A stretch of DNA of 64,000 nucleotides from Lachnoclostridium sp. An131 (lineage in GTDB: Bacteria; Bacillota; Clostridia; Lachnospirales; Lachnospiraceae): the NCBI RefSeq assembly GCF_002160825.1, contig NZ_NFLI01000008.1, positions 62,001 to 126,000 of the forward strand, in the 5' to 3' direction. Below the pieces are notes generated by a model that did not search any database, had not been told where the DNA came from, and saw only the letters and a program-made list of their open reading frames with translations. This document shows, piece after piece, positions 1 to 8,767 of the stretch. A program made the translations under genes and the position numbers. Each line of letters begins with the position of its first letter. The stretch's first letter is position 1.

Positions 1-1
1 G

Positions 2-310
2 TTGAAATTTGTCGGAACCGTGGCTGCTTTAAGCGCTGTCGTGGCCGGAGGCGTAGCGCTTTACAAAAAGTTCTTCGCACCGGAAGAGGATTTCAGCGAT
101 CTGGACGATGATTTTGACGACGAATTCGAGGATGAGGATCTGGACAGCGACACCCAGGCAGAGAGAGGCTATGTATCTCTGAACAACACAGCCGAGGCCG
201 TAAAGGAAAAAGCTGCGGATGCAGGCGAGACTGTAAAGGAAGCTGCGAAGGAAGTGAAGGAAACAGTTGCAGACGCAGCGGAGGAAGTAAAAGAAACCAT
301 TACAGAATAA
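2..310 (+). CDS. Small membrane-anchored acidic protein, possibly truncated at window edge
   Basis: I do not recognise a named family. Residues 5-22 form one hydrophobic segment followed by a lysine pair, so the protein is probably anchored in the membrane at its N-terminus. Residues 27-50 are a run of Asp and Glu. Residues 62-100 are an Ala/Lys/Glu/Val-rich amphipathic helix with an 11-residue-like periodicity (repeats of the type VKEAAKEVKET), resembling LEA-like or coiled-coil stress proteins. The only start seen here is TTG at position 2, so the true start may lie upstream of the window. The gene converges on the dipeptidase gene, with a palindromic element between them. The function is unknown. 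Confidence 0.6.
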   Translation: MKFVGTVAALSAVVAGGVALYKKFFAPEEDFSDLDDDFDDEFEDEDLDSDTQAERGYVSLNNTAEAVKEKAADAGETVKEAAKEVKETVADAAEEVKETITE

Positions 311-317
311 GAGACGC

Positions 318-787
318 TTTCTGTATCCTGTGTTCGGCCCAGGCCGCTTTCTCTTGCCACTGCGTGGCAATTCACCTTGCGGACGTTTCACGGACGCATG
401 TATGCTTCCGGACGGACCAAGTTCCGCCTGAATCCTACATGCGTCCGCGAAAAGCCGGACACGTGGATATCAGAAAGCTTACATAGATTCGCCCCGCTCA
501 GATTTCTACCCCGCGTTCCAATACGCACATCATCACAGAAACACATTCTGTATACGCAATAAATTTCTTGTCATCTAAATCTCCCACCATTCACTAAATG
601 AGCTGACTGTCCTATCCCCCTCTGTTTCACCGCCATCAGAAATAAACGATAGAAGCAAATACGGGCTTTCGGTTTTCTGATATCCCAGTGTCCGGCTTTT
701 CGCGGACATCTGTGTGGTTCAGGCGGACTTCAGTCCGTCCGGAAGCATACAGATGTCCGTGAAATGTCCGAACACAGGATACAGAAA
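318..787. repeat. Pair of inverted nested-palindrome elements (REPIN-like), about 190 bp apart
   Basis: The 513-bp gap between the first gene and iadA is mostly this structure. The outer arms TTTCTGTATCCTGTGTTCGG (318-337) and its exact complement (768-787) form a perfect 20-bp inverted repeat. Inside the left copy, 391-402 pairs perfectly with 436-447. Inside the right copy, 703-713 pairs perfectly with 749-759. The two inner stems differ in sequence (CGGACGCATGTA against CGGACATCTGT) yet both pair perfectly, so the changes are compensatory. Both copies share flanks such as GCGAAAAGCCGGACAC and GGATATCAGAAA. The left copy carries about 45 extra bases near 338-381. No open frame is convincing in the middle (480-665). 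Confidence 0.75.
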
Positions 788-823
788 ATCGAAAGCCCTG
801 CATCCTTCTATCTTTTATTTCCT

Positions 824-2017
824 TTATTTCTTCTCAAAGGTTCCGAATACCTGCTGCTCTCCGTCTTTCACAACAAACTGCCCCTTCGCCATAACCGTCT
901 TAAGCTCCAGCGTGTCATCCGTCAGGAAACAGATATCCGCGTCAAATCCAGCCTTAAGCTGTCCCTTGGCCCCGAGCTTCAACACAGAAGCCACATTCGA
1001 GGTAATTCCCTTTACTGCAATCTCCAGCGGAATTCCTTCCTTCTGTACGCACTCGCGAATCTCTTTGAGCAGGCTGGACGCCTTTCCGATGCCAATTCCC
1101 TGATATTCTCCCTGTGCGTTGAAGACAGGCATACTGCCCTGTCCGTCAGAGGAAATCGTGAAACGGTCGCTGGAAATTCCCATATCCAGCAGTCTTCTGA
1201 CGCCTCTGCATACCCGTACCTCGTCGCAGATCGTTTCCCAGTAATCGATGTCCTCATTGCCCGAAAAATCAATGGTCAGGCCTTCCTTTGCAAGCTCCAG
1301 GCAGGCATCAAAAAGGCCTGCGTTGCGGTTTACGTGGGTGGGAAGAAACTGGGAAGCCGGAATCTCTGTCTCATGAAGCACGCGCTCAATCAGATCCATA
1401 TGTCTCGGACTGTCTCCCAGATGCACATTCACCACTCCGGCCTTGCCGGAAAGCATGCCGGCTACGCGGGCGTCCGCCGCAATCCGGGCAAATTCCTCAA
1501 AGGTGGGCTGCGAAGAACGGTGATCTGAAATTGCCACCTCTCCGACGCCAATCACCTTGTCCAGCATCATAATATCTTTCATGATGCTGTCCGTAAGCGT
1601 CTGTACCGGAACACGATAGGAGCCTGTATACACGTAAGTACTGATTCCTTCATTTTCCAGTGCATGGGCCTTCGCCAGGAGAGCCGTCATATCTCTGGCC
1701 ACGCTGTCTGTTCCGATACAGCCCACCACAGTAGTAATTCCGTTCCTGATCAGATCTCCCAACGACGCTTCGGGTGTCCTGGTCTGAAAACCGCCTTCGC
1801 CGCCCCCTCCCAGAATATGCTCATGACTGTCGATAAAGCCCGGCACGGCAGCCATACCGTCCGCATCCATTTCCTCTACTTCTACGCTTCCGCCGAAATC
1901 AGCCTTCAGTCCTTCCCCTACCGCTGCAATTCTGCCGCCGAGTACCAGAATATCCTTTACTCCGGCATACTCCGGCTGATAAACCTTTGCGTTTCGGATC
2001 AATGTAACCATTGCCAT
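824..2017 (-). CDS. iadA: Isoaspartyl (beta-aspartyl) dipeptidase, amidohydrolase family
   Basis: This is a cytoplasmic zinc amidohydrolase that cleaves beta-aspartyl dipeptides formed by isoaspartate damage. The start at 2017 (397 residues) is preferred over a longer frame because AGGG lies 6 bases upstream. Visible motifs are the metal-binding HxH in DSHEHILGGGGEGGF, the PTHVNRN segment, and the SSDGQGSMP segment that supplies the catalytic Asp. In E. coli IadA a carbamylated Lys (K162, GVKCAISDHR) bridges the metals. Here the aligned motif is GVGEVAISDHR, placing Glu at that position. The gene follows a YfcC-type transporter on the same strand with about 100 bp between, so peptide or amino-acid uptake and breakdown may be linked. 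Confidence 0.9.
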   Translation of the reverse strand: MAMVTLIRNAKVYQPEYAGVKDILVLGGRIAAVGEGLKADFGGSVEVEEMDADGMAAVPGFIDSHEHILGGGGEGGFQTRTPEASLGDLIRNGITTVVGCIGTDSVARDMTALLAKAHALENEGISTYVYTGSYRVPVQTLTDSIMKDIMMLDKVIGVGEVAISDHRSSQPTFEEFARIAADARVAGMLSGKAGVVNVHLGDSPRHMDLIERVLHETEIPASQFLPTHVNRNAGLFDACLELAKEGLTIDFSGNEDIDYWETICDEVRVCRGVRRLLDMGISSDRFTISSDGQGSMPVFNAQGEYQGIGIGKASSLLKEIRECVQKEGIPLEIAVKGITSNVASVLKLGAKGQLKAGFDADICFLTDDTLELKTVMAKGQFVVKDGEQQVFGTFEKK

Positions 2018-2076
2018 ATTTATCCCTGCTTTCCTGTTTGTTTCTCCGCGCCTGCCGCGGATCCGTGAATGAAAAG

Positions 2077-2114
2077 TATCCGTGTACAGGGACATCCATC
2101 CCCGCACACGGATA
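2077..2114 (-). other. Intergenic hairpin between yfcC-like gene and iadA
   Basis: TATCCGTGT (2077-2085) pairs perfectly with ACACGGATA (2106-2114), with a smaller GGG/CCC stem inside. On the minus strand it is followed by CTTTTCATT, a poor U-tract. It could be a weak terminator or an mRNA-stability hairpin that tunes the two genes differently. Confidence 0.4.
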
Positions 2115-2120
2115 TCAGTT

Positions 2121-3866
2121 TTACTGGAAGTTCATTGCCACCGCAATAGCGATAAAAATCGTTCCCATCAAGAAGAAAAACGCCTGCATCTTAATCTGGA
2201 ACTTCGCCCAGGTACCCCAGTCGATCCTGGCCACACCCAGAACTCCGATAAGGCTGGCTGATACTGGTGTAAACGCATCCACAAAGCCTGCGCCCAGCTG
2301 GTAAGCCAGAACTGCAATCTGACGGGATACTCCAACCAAATCCGCAAGCGGCGCCATAATCGGCATCGTCAGTGCGGCCTGTCCGGAGTTGGATGTCACA
2401 ACCAGATTAAACAGGCTCTGGAAAATGTACATGAACCATGCTCCGATAAAGGACGGAATTCCTTCCAGGGCATTTCCAATCACATACAGAATCGTGTTCA
2501 GCGTTGAATACACATCCGCGTCAGAACCGCCAAGCACCAGAAGGATTCCCTTTGCCATACCTACAACCATGGCGGTTCCTGCTATGTCGGCTACGCCTCC
2601 CTGGAACGCAGAGGCCATCCCATTGATCGTCATGCCGTTCAGCTTGAAGATAATTGCAATTACACCGGCCACGAATCCCATCACAAAGAACTGAGAAGCG
2701 ATTTCCGGAATATAGAAGCCCTTCTGGGTTACACCCCAGACGATCCAGATCAGCACGGCCAGCATCTCCAGAAGAATCAGCTTATGGCCCAGATTGAACT
2801 CTCTCTCTTCATCTGTCACGGATACCATCCGATCCCGGAAGTAAGCGTCTCCCGCATATACTACGGAATGCTGCGGGTTTTTACGGACACGCTCTGCATA
2901 CACCATAAGGAATGCCGCAGAAGCCAGCGTCACAACTACCCACATTGTCAGACGGAAGGTGGCGCCGGAAAGCACCGGAACGCCTGCAATACCCTGAGCA
3001 ACCGCCACAGAGAAGGGGCTCATCCAGGATACCGCGTTACCTACCTGGGAAGCTACATAGGTTACCGTAACGGCCACAATGGAGTCATAGCCCAGCGCAA
3101 TCACAAAGGGCACCATAATCATCGCAAACGGAATACATTCCTCCGCCATGCCGAAGGTCGCGCCTCCAAGTGAAAACAGAATAAAGAACAGCGGAATGGC
3201 CAGTCTCTCCAGACCCTTGGTCTTCCGAATAAACGCATAAATTCCCGCGTCAATCGCTCCTGTCTTCATGATGATACCAAAGGAGCCGCCGATTACCAGA
3301 ATCAGCGCGCAAAGTCCTACGGCAGAGCCCGAACGGTCTCCCGTCACCAGGCCCTCAAATACATAGTTCATGAAGCCGAAACCGCCGAAATCCTCGGTTC
3401 CCCAGACGCCTGCCGTCTTGTGCAGCTTTTTGCTGGTATCATAGAATTCTTCCCCATACCGGGAATACATTTCATCATCACTGATGCCCACCGCATCCAG
3501 ATCTTCCTGTGTCCATGCAGAGGAATCTGTCTCCATCAGCGCCGCAAGCGCCTCGGGATCCACTTCCCACTCTTCCATCACAGCCTGATCCTGGCTGATC
3601 TCCTCAAGAGCGCCTGCCACAAAGTCTGTGTTCAGATTATAGTAATAACGGAAGGTGTCCGCCATCAGGACCGTTCTTGTAGCCGTACCGCCGTCCGCAT
3701 CTGTATATTCGATTGTATGGGTGCTGAATTTTCCTGCCGGAATCAGATAGGTAAGAAGCCAGCAGACGATTACTACGAAAAAGATAATCGCATAGGTGTG
3801 AGGCGTCTTCAGCTTGGTAAAATCCTTTTTCGCCGGAGCCTGTCCATTTTTCTTTTTGAAACTCAT
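2121..3866 (-). CDS. YfcC/DcuC-type membrane transporter with large acidic extracytoplasmic insertion
   Basis: This is a polytopic secondary transporter of the YfcC (C4-dicarboxylate/basic amino acid) superfamily, placed by its N-terminal helix at residues 24-46 followed by IPAG, the GGSFGIIMKTGAID segment, and the C-terminal SNSGQAALTMPIMAPL and FTPVSASLIG segments. Family members usually have a short loop after helix 1. Here residues about 55-170 form an extra-long, very acidic hydrophilic loop, so the protein reaches 581 residues. The substrate cannot be read from sequence. The downstream isoaspartyl dipeptidase suggests a peptide- or aspartate-related compound. It has its own promoter (3994-4022), and an RBS GGGAG lies 7 bases before the ATG. 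Confidence 0.82.
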   Translation of the reverse strand: MSFKKKNGQAPAKKDFTKLKTPHTYAIIFFVVIVCWLLTYLIPAGKFSTHTIEYTDADGGTATRTVLMADTFRYYYNLNTDFVAGALEEISQDQAVMEEWEVDPEALAALMETDSSAWTQEDLDAVGISDDEMYSRYGEEFYDTSKKLHKTAGVWGTEDFGGFGFMNYVFEGLVTGDRSGSAVGLCALILVIGGSFGIIMKTGAIDAGIYAFIRKTKGLERLAIPLFFILFSLGGATFGMAEECIPFAMIMVPFVIALGYDSIVAVTVTYVASQVGNAVSWMSPFSVAVAQGIAGVPVLSGATFRLTMWVVVTLASAAFLMVYAERVRKNPQHSVVYAGDAYFRDRMVSVTDEEREFNLGHKLILLEMLAVLIWIVWGVTQKGFYIPEIASQFFVMGFVAGVIAIIFKLNGMTINGMASAFQGGVADIAGTAMVVGMAKGILLVLGGSDADVYSTLNTILYVIGNALEGIPSFIGAWFMYIFQSLFNLVVTSNSGQAALTMPIMAPLADLVGVSRQIAVLAYQLGAGFVDAFTPVSASLIGVLGVARIDWGTWAKFQIKMQAFFFLMGTIFIAIAVAMNFQ

Positions 3867-3993
3867 AACTAATCTCCCTTGTTACGCAGCAGCAGCCCTT
3901 CCTTTGCAGCCGGATATTCTCAAGTGGGGGGAAACCGTGCTGAATACTTTTATTATGCCGGATGGCTCTGCCGCTTTCTGTTGTATGTCTTCC

Positions 3994-4022
3994 ATTTTAA
4001 CCTATTGCATAAGAATACACAA
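3994..4022 (-). promoter_or_regulatory. Promoter of the yfcC-like/iadA unit
   Basis: On the minus strand TTGTGT (4017-4022) and TAAAAT (3994-3999) are 17 bases apart, a good sigma-A promoter. It lies in the 250-bp gap between this transporter and the trxB terminator and leaves a leader of about 120 bases. Confidence 0.6.
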
Positions 4023-4041
4023 CTATAATTTTCCGTATTTA

Positions 4042-4084
4042 TAAAAATTGCCGGGATCCCGGAAAAGCAATCCGGGATCCCGGC
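4042..4084 (-). terminator. Intrinsic terminator after trxB
   Basis: A perfect 14-bp stem (4050-4063 pairing with 4071-4084, core CCGGGATCCCGG on each side) with a 7-base loop is followed on the minus strand by AATTTTTATAAAT. It closes the trx-trxB unit. Confidence 0.85.
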
Positions 4085-4114
4085 TTTAGGCCGATGCTTC
4101 TGCCCTGTAAAATC

Positions 4115-5032
4115 CTAACACCCTTCTTCTGCCAGATACTGCTCCGCGTTCCACGCGGCAGCCGCTCCGTCGGCTGCCGCCGTAATCACCTGCCGGAGCT
4201 GCTTTGTCCTCACATCTCCCGCTGCGAATACCCCGGGAAGATTTGTGCGCGTCGTTTCGTCTGCAATCAGGTAACCGGCCTCATCCATGTCCACCTGGCC
4301 CTCAAAAAGCCCGGTGTCCGGAATCCGGCCAATGGATACAAAAATTCCGTCCAGGGAAAGCTCCCGCTTTTCTCCCGTTTTCGTATCCTCTATCTCCACT
4401 CCGCTCAGATGCTTGTCTCCCAGAAACGCCGTCACCCGGCTGTTCCAGACCAGCTCCACGCTGCTCCCAAAAAGCGCATCCTGGTAAACCTTCGTGGCGC
4501 GCAGGGTATCTCTTCTGTGAATCAGATAAACCTTCTTACAGATTCGGGAGAGCAGGAGAGCATCTTCCACCGCGCTGTTGCCGCCTCCATAGACAGCCAC
4601 AGTCTTATCCTTGTAAAACATACCGTCACAGGCTGCGCAGTAAGCCACGCCGCGGCCCGCAAACCGGTCTTCGCCCTCCACTCCCGTCTTGCGTGGATAG
4701 GCTCCTGCAGCCAGAACCACTGTCCGTGCCTGAAATTCCTTTTTCCGGGTACGGACAATTTTGACCTGCCCGGAAAGCTCGACGGATTTCACTTCCGAGA
4801 ACTGATTTTCTGCCCCAAAGCGCAGGGCGCCCTTCTGCATTCTCTCTCCGAGCTCGAAACCGCCGATCCCCTCCGGAAAGCCCGGATAATTGTCTATCTG
4901 CTCTGTATTGGTCATCTGCCCGCCTGCAGACAGCTTTTCCAGAACCAGCACAGAAAGGCCGCTTCTCGCCGCATAAAGGGCTGCTGTGTACCCGGCGGGG
5001 CCGCCGCCAATCACAATCATATCATAAAGCAA
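4115..5032 (-). CDS. trxB: Thioredoxin reductase (NADPH)
   Basis: This low-molecular-weight flavoprotein uses NADPH to reduce thioredoxin in the cytoplasm. The FAD-binding GGGPAG is at residues 9-14, the redox-active pair is C132/C135 in YCAACDG, the nucleotide site is YGGGNSAVEDA, and HRRDTLR is the usual NADPH-selecting motif. The 305-residue length is typical. The start is taken as TTG at 5032, because GGAGG sits 9 bases before it, while the ATG at 5020 would be 21 bases away. The gene overlaps the thioredoxin stop by 11 bases, so the two are translationally coupled. Confidence 0.95.
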   Translation of the reverse strand: MLYDMIVIGGGPAGYTAALYAARSGLSVLVLEKLSAGGQMTNTEQIDNYPGFPEGIGGFELGERMQKGALRFGAENQFSEVKSVELSGQVKIVRTRKKEFQARTVVLAAGAYPRKTGVEGEDRFAGRGVAYCAACDGMFYKDKTVAVYGGGNSAVEDALLLSRICKKVYLIHRRDTLRATKVYQDALFGSSVELVWNSRVTAFLGDKHLSGVEIEDTKTGEKRELSLDGIFVSIGRIPDTGLFEGQVDMDEAGYLIADETTRTNLPGVFAAGDVRTKQLRQVITAAADGAAAAWNAEQYLAEEGC

Positions 5033-5360
5033 TTTCGTTATCCTCCAGCCATTCCTCTATCGCGTCTCTGGAGCCGGGAGCTACCAGATCCTCTCCGATT
5101 CTTTCACCGTTTCTGAAAAGAATCAGGCTTGGAATCGTCTCTACTCCAAACTGGTCCGCCAAAGCTGCCTGCTCGTCCACATTTACCTTGCCGACCACCA
5201 GCTTCCCTTCTGTGTCCTCCGCAAGCTCCTCCACCGCAGCTTCAATTCTCCTGCAGTAGACACACCAGGGCGCCCAGAAGTCCACAAGGACCGGGAGCGC
5301 TGATTCCAGCACCTCCTCTTCAAAATTTTCGGATGTCACGGTTAAGATTTTTTCGCTCAT
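5022..5360 (-). CDS. trxA: Thioredoxin with unusual WCVYC active site
   Basis: This 112-residue thioredoxin-fold protein should pass electrons from TrxB to target disulfides. The active site is W32-C33-V-Y-C36 rather than the classical WCGPC, and the cis-proline is in ETIPSLILF. The two residues between the cysteines normally set redox potential, so this protein is likely more oxidising or more specialised than standard TrxA (inference). It lies 15 bases after the MocR gene and overlaps trxB, which supports a dedicated pair. Confidence 0.9.
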   Translation of the reverse strand: MSEKILTVTSENFEEEVLESALPVLVDFWAPWCVYCRRIEAAVEELAEDTEGKLVVGKVNVDEQAALADQFGVETIPSLILFRNGERIGEDLVAPGSRDAIEEWLEDNEIAL

Positions 5361-5375
5361 ATGCCTTTCCTCCTT

Positions 5376-6869
5376 TTATCTGAAAACAGTATTGCCATTT
5401 TCCCTGTTTTTACCCCAGGCTTGGAAACAAATGCCTGCCTCAGCCTCTGCACGCTGTTCCCGGCTGCCGCCCCAGGCGTGGATAAGCCGCTCTGCCGCTC
5501 CCTCAAGCTCCTCTTCTGTCAGCGTCGCATACCCCAGAAGCACGGCTGCTCTGTCCCTTTTGCTCTGCGTCCCGCCAATCGAATACTCTGAGAGGGGATA
5601 AACCCGGACTCTCTGACCCGCTGCCCTGCGGATGGCCTCTTCCTCACTCATGCCGTTGTGAAATTCCGCCAGCAGATGAACGCCTGCATTTTCTCCCGAG
5701 ATTCTGCAGATGCCGGAAAGCTCCCGAAGCTTTTCCAGAAGGATATCATGCTTTCTGCCGTAAATTCTCCTCATCCGGTTCAAGTGCCGCTCAAAATAGC
5801 CGTCCCGGATAAAAGCATTCAGGACCATCTGATCAATCCGGGAAACCGTTGAGGAAAAACGCGCTATTTTCGCTTCGTATTCTAAGAGAAGCGGTTCCGG
5901 CAGAACCAGGTAGCTGATCCGAATCGCAGGTGCTATGGACTTCGAAAAAGTTCCTATGTAAATGACACGGCCATACCGGTCGGAGCCCTGAAGCGCCGGA
6001 ACCGGCTTTCCCTTATAGCGGAACTCGCTGTCATAATCATCTTCAACGAGATAACGTCCTTCCTTTTCCGAAGCCCATTTCAAAAGCTCAAGGCGTCTTT
6101 TGATTGGCATCACAATCCCCAGGGGATACTGATGCGACGGCATCACATAGGCGGTATCCGCCCCTGAGGCCTCCAGCTGTTCCACGCTCATTCCCTGGGC
6201 ATCCACGGGAACTGTCGTAAGCGGGCAGCCCAGCTGTTCGAAAATCCGGTATGCATGCTTATAGGTCGGACTCTCCATCGCGACGCGGTGCTCTGTTCCC
6301 AGAAGCGCCGAAAGCAGCATCAGAAGATAATCGTTTCCGGCTCCCAGAATCACCTGTCCGGGACTGCAGCTGACTCCTCTGGCCTGATGAAGATAGCGGC
6401 TGATCGTCTCCCGCAGCTCCCATTCCCCTTTCGGATCTCCCAGCTGAAACAGCTCCCTGCTGTCGTCCAGAAGCACGTTCCGCGTAAGCCTGCGCCAGAC
6501 ATCGTAAGGAAAGCTCTCCAAATCAATCCCATTGGGCGTCAGATCGTAATCCCAGAGTGAAGCAGCATCCGTCTTTTTTTCCCTCACCGGCTCCTTTCCC
6601 GGATCCAGGCTGTAAAGCCCTTCGATCCGGCACACATAATAGCCCTTGCAGGGTACTGCCTCAAGATACCCCTCCGACACCAGCTGCTCATATGCCAGAT
6701 CCACCGTACTGCGGCTCACCTCCAGAGACGCAGCCAGGGATCGACTTGAGGGCAGCCGCTCTCCTGCGCGCAGCTGCCCTTTTTGGATTTCATGCTTCAT
6801 ATAGCTGTAAATCTGCTCGTACAGAGGCTCCCGGGCCTCCGGGTCAAGACTGATTGCAAGCTCCCGCAT
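5376..6869 (-). CDS. MocR/PdxR-type GntR regulator with aminotransferase-like domain
   Basis: Residues 1-80 are a GntR winged helix (PLYEQIYSYMKHEI, LPSSRSLAASLEVSRSTVDLAYEQLVSEGYL). Residues 110-490 are a fold-type I aminotransferase domain with the PLP lysine K310 in YIGTFSKSIAP and the acidic EDDYDSEFRY segment at 276-285. MocR proteins sense PLP or amino compounds and often control vitamin B6, GABA or taurine genes. None of those genes lies here. The neighbours are glnS upstream (68 bp, with a small hairpin GAGGCT/AGCCTC) and thioredoxin downstream (15 bp), so its target is not evident. Confidence 0.9.
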   Translation of the reverse strand: MRELAISLDPEAREPLYEQIYSYMKHEIQKGQLRAGERLPSSRSLAASLEVSRSTVDLAYEQLVSEGYLEAVPCKGYYVCRIEGLYSLDPGKEPVREKKTDAASLWDYDLTPNGIDLESFPYDVWRRLTRNVLLDDSRELFQLGDPKGEWELRETISRYLHQARGVSCSPGQVILGAGNDYLLMLLSALLGTEHRVAMESPTYKHAYRIFEQLGCPLTTVPVDAQGMSVEQLEASGADTAYVMPSHQYPLGIVMPIKRRLELLKWASEKEGRYLVEDDYDSEFRYKGKPVPALQGSDRYGRVIYIGTFSKSIAPAIRISYLVLPEPLLLEYEAKIARFSSTVSRIDQMVLNAFIRDGYFERHLNRMRRIYGRKHDILLEKLRELSGICRISGENAGVHLLAEFHNGMSEEEAIRRAAGQRVRVYPLSEYSIGGTQSKRDRAAVLLGYATLTEEELEGAAERLIHAWGGSREQRAEAEAGICFQAWGKNRENGNTVFR

Positions 6870-6937
6870 CTTCTCCTCTCCCTTTCCCTTTCTCCTGGAG
6901 GCTTTTCGGAGCCTCGCCAGAGCTGCGGTGTTCCGGC

Positions 6938-8605
6938 TCAGGCCTTCGGAAGCTTAAAGGAGCTCTTCAGCGATACAATGCGGTTAAATACCAGCTTCTC
7001 CGGAGTCGTATCCCTGGCATCCACACAGAAAAAGCCGTTGCGCACAAACTGGAAGCTGTCATAGGGCTTTGCGCCCTCAAATCCCGGCTCCAGATAAGCA
7101 TTCTCTATCACAGTCAGAGAGTTCGGGTTCAGGTTCAGGCTTCCATCCTCATTGTAAACGCCCTTCTCCTCATCGATAATATTTTCGTAGAGACGCACCT
7201 GAGCCGTAATTGCATAAGGCGCCGGAACCCAGTGAATCGTTCCCTTCACCTTGCGCCCTGTAAAGCCGCTGCCGGCCTTTGTCTCCGGATCATAGGTGCA
7301 GTGCACCTCAACGACCTTTCCGGTCTCGTCCTTCACAAAGCTCTCGCATTTCACGAAATATGCGTGCATCAGGCGAACCTCATTGCCCGGGAAGAGACGG
7401 AAATATTTTTTCGGGGGCTCCTCCATAAAGTCCTCCCGCTCAATGTACAGCTCCCGGCAGAACGGGATCTTCCGGCTGCCCAGCTCCTCATTTTCCAGGT
7501 TGTTGGCAGCATCCAGGTACTCCACCTGTCCCTCCGGATAATTGTCAATAACGAGCTTAATCGGATCCAGAACCGCCATCAGGCGCGGCCGCTTCATCTT
7601 CAGATCCTCACGGATACAGTACTCAAGCATCGCATAGTCTACTGAGGACTGGCTCTTGGAAATGCCGCAGAGATCCACAAACATCCGGATGGACTCCGGC
7701 GTAAAGCCTCTGCGCTTCAGCGCGGCGATGGAAACCAGGCGGGGATCATCCCAGCCGTCCACAATTCCTTCCTCCACCAGCTTTTTGATATAACGCTTTC
7801 CTGTGACCACATTGGTCAGGTAAAGCTTTGCAAACTCAATCTGGCGGGGCGGCATCGGATACTCCAGCTCACGAACCACCCAGTCATAAAGCGGACGGTG
7901 ATCCTCAAACTCCAGTGTGCACAGGGAATGCGTGATTCCCTCAATGGCGTCCTCGATGGGATGCGCAAAATCATACATCGGATAAATACACCATTTGTCG
8001 CCTGTATTGTGATGGGTCATATGAGCTACCCGGTAGATAATCGGATCGCGCATATTGATGTTCGGCGAAGCCATATCAATCTTCGCACGCAGAACCTTCT
8101 CCCCATCCGCGTACTTCCCTGCACGCATTTCCTCGAAGAGCTGCAGGTTCTCCTCCACGCTGCGCTCCCGGTACGGGCTGTTCTTTCCCGGCTCCGTCAG
8201 CGTTCCGCGGTACTCGCGGATCTCATCCGCAGTCAGATCGCAGACATAGGCCTTTCCCTTCTTAATCAGCTTTACAGCCGCCTCATACATCTGTTCAAAA
8301 TAATCGGACGCAAAAAACAGGCGTTCCTCCCAGTCCGCGCCCAGCCACTGAACGTCGGCCTTGATGGACTCCACAAATTCTGTCTTCTCCTTGGTCGGAT
8401 TTGTATCATCAAACCGGAGATTAAATTTTCCGCCATATTTCTTGGCAATTCCATAGCTCAGCAGGATCGCCTTGGCATGTCCGATGTGCAGATAGCCGTT
8501 GGGCTCCGGCGGAAACCGGGTATGGACGGTATCGTACACGCCCTCCGCCAGATCCTTATCTATCATCTGCTCAATAAAATTTTTACCAGTCGTTTCGTTC
8601 TCCAT
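6938..8605 (-). CDS. glnS: Glutaminyl-tRNA synthetase
   Basis: This class I aminoacyl-tRNA synthetase charges tRNA-Gln. The HIGH motif is at residues 40-43 within [15 protein letters not shown]. The catalytic core (RFDDTNP, DWEE) is followed by the beta-barrel anticodon domain. The 555-residue length fits GlnRS. The KMSKS position, which is VMSKRK in E. coli, reads VVTGKR at residues 266-271, keeping the Lys-Arg but losing Met-Ser. The downstream DDPR and RRRG-like segments confirm the alignment. The leader is short and I find no T-box. A strong promoter lies at 8692-8720. Confidence 0.95.
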   Translation of the reverse strand: MENETTGKNFIEQMIDKDLAEGVYDTVHTRFPPEPNGYLHIGHAKAILLSYGIAKKYGGKFNLRFDDTNPTKEKTEFVESIKADVQWLGADWEERLFFASDYFEQMYEAAVKLIKKGKAYVCDLTADEIREYRGTLTEPGKNSPYRERSVEENLQLFEEMRAGKYADGEKVLRAKIDMASPNINMRDPIIYRVAHMTHHNTGDKWCIYPMYDFAHPIEDAIEGITHSLCTLEFEDHRPLYDWVVRELEYPMPPRQIEFAKLYLTNVVTGKRYIKKLVEEGIVDGWDDPRLVSIAALKRRGFTPESIRMFVDLCGISKSQSSVDYAMLEYCIREDLKMKRPRLMAVLDPIKLVIDNYPEGQVEYLDAANNLENEELGSRKIPFCRELYIEREDFMEEPPKKYFRLFPGNEVRLMHAYFVKCESFVKDETGKVVEVHCTYDPETKAGSGFTGRKVKGTIHWVPAPYAITAQVRLYENIIDEEKGVYNEDGSLNLNPNSLTVIENAYLEPGFEGAKPYDSFQFVRNGFFCVDARDTTPEKLVFNRIVSLKSSFKLPKA

Positions 8606-8691
8606 AACGTCTCCTCGCTTCTCTATCCGTGTTTTCAGCAGTTCCCCAGTCTTCTTCCTTTTCCGGGATGCACTGCTGTGAATTTGCCAAA

Positions 8692-8720
8692 ATCATACCA
8701 CAGCTTTTCTCTCTTGGCAA
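8692..8720 (-). promoter_or_regulatory. Promoter of glnS
   Basis: TTGCCA (8715-8720) and TATGAT (8692-8697) on the minus strand are 17 bases apart, giving a leader of about 80 bases. It starts just after the hydroxyacid dehydrogenase gene, so glnS is probably the head of its own unit. Confidence 0.65.
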
Positions 8721-8767
8721 GTAAAGGCTGAAACAGCATCCCTGCCGGATGCCGCCCCCGGCCGCCT

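Noticed and set aside
480-665. A small gene between the two palindromic elements at the left end
   Set aside because: Short open frames exist but none has an RBS or a plausible protein composition.
8606-8691. Possible T-box leader upstream of glnS
   Set aside because: The leader is only about 80 bases and has no T-box consensus or specifier-loop structure.
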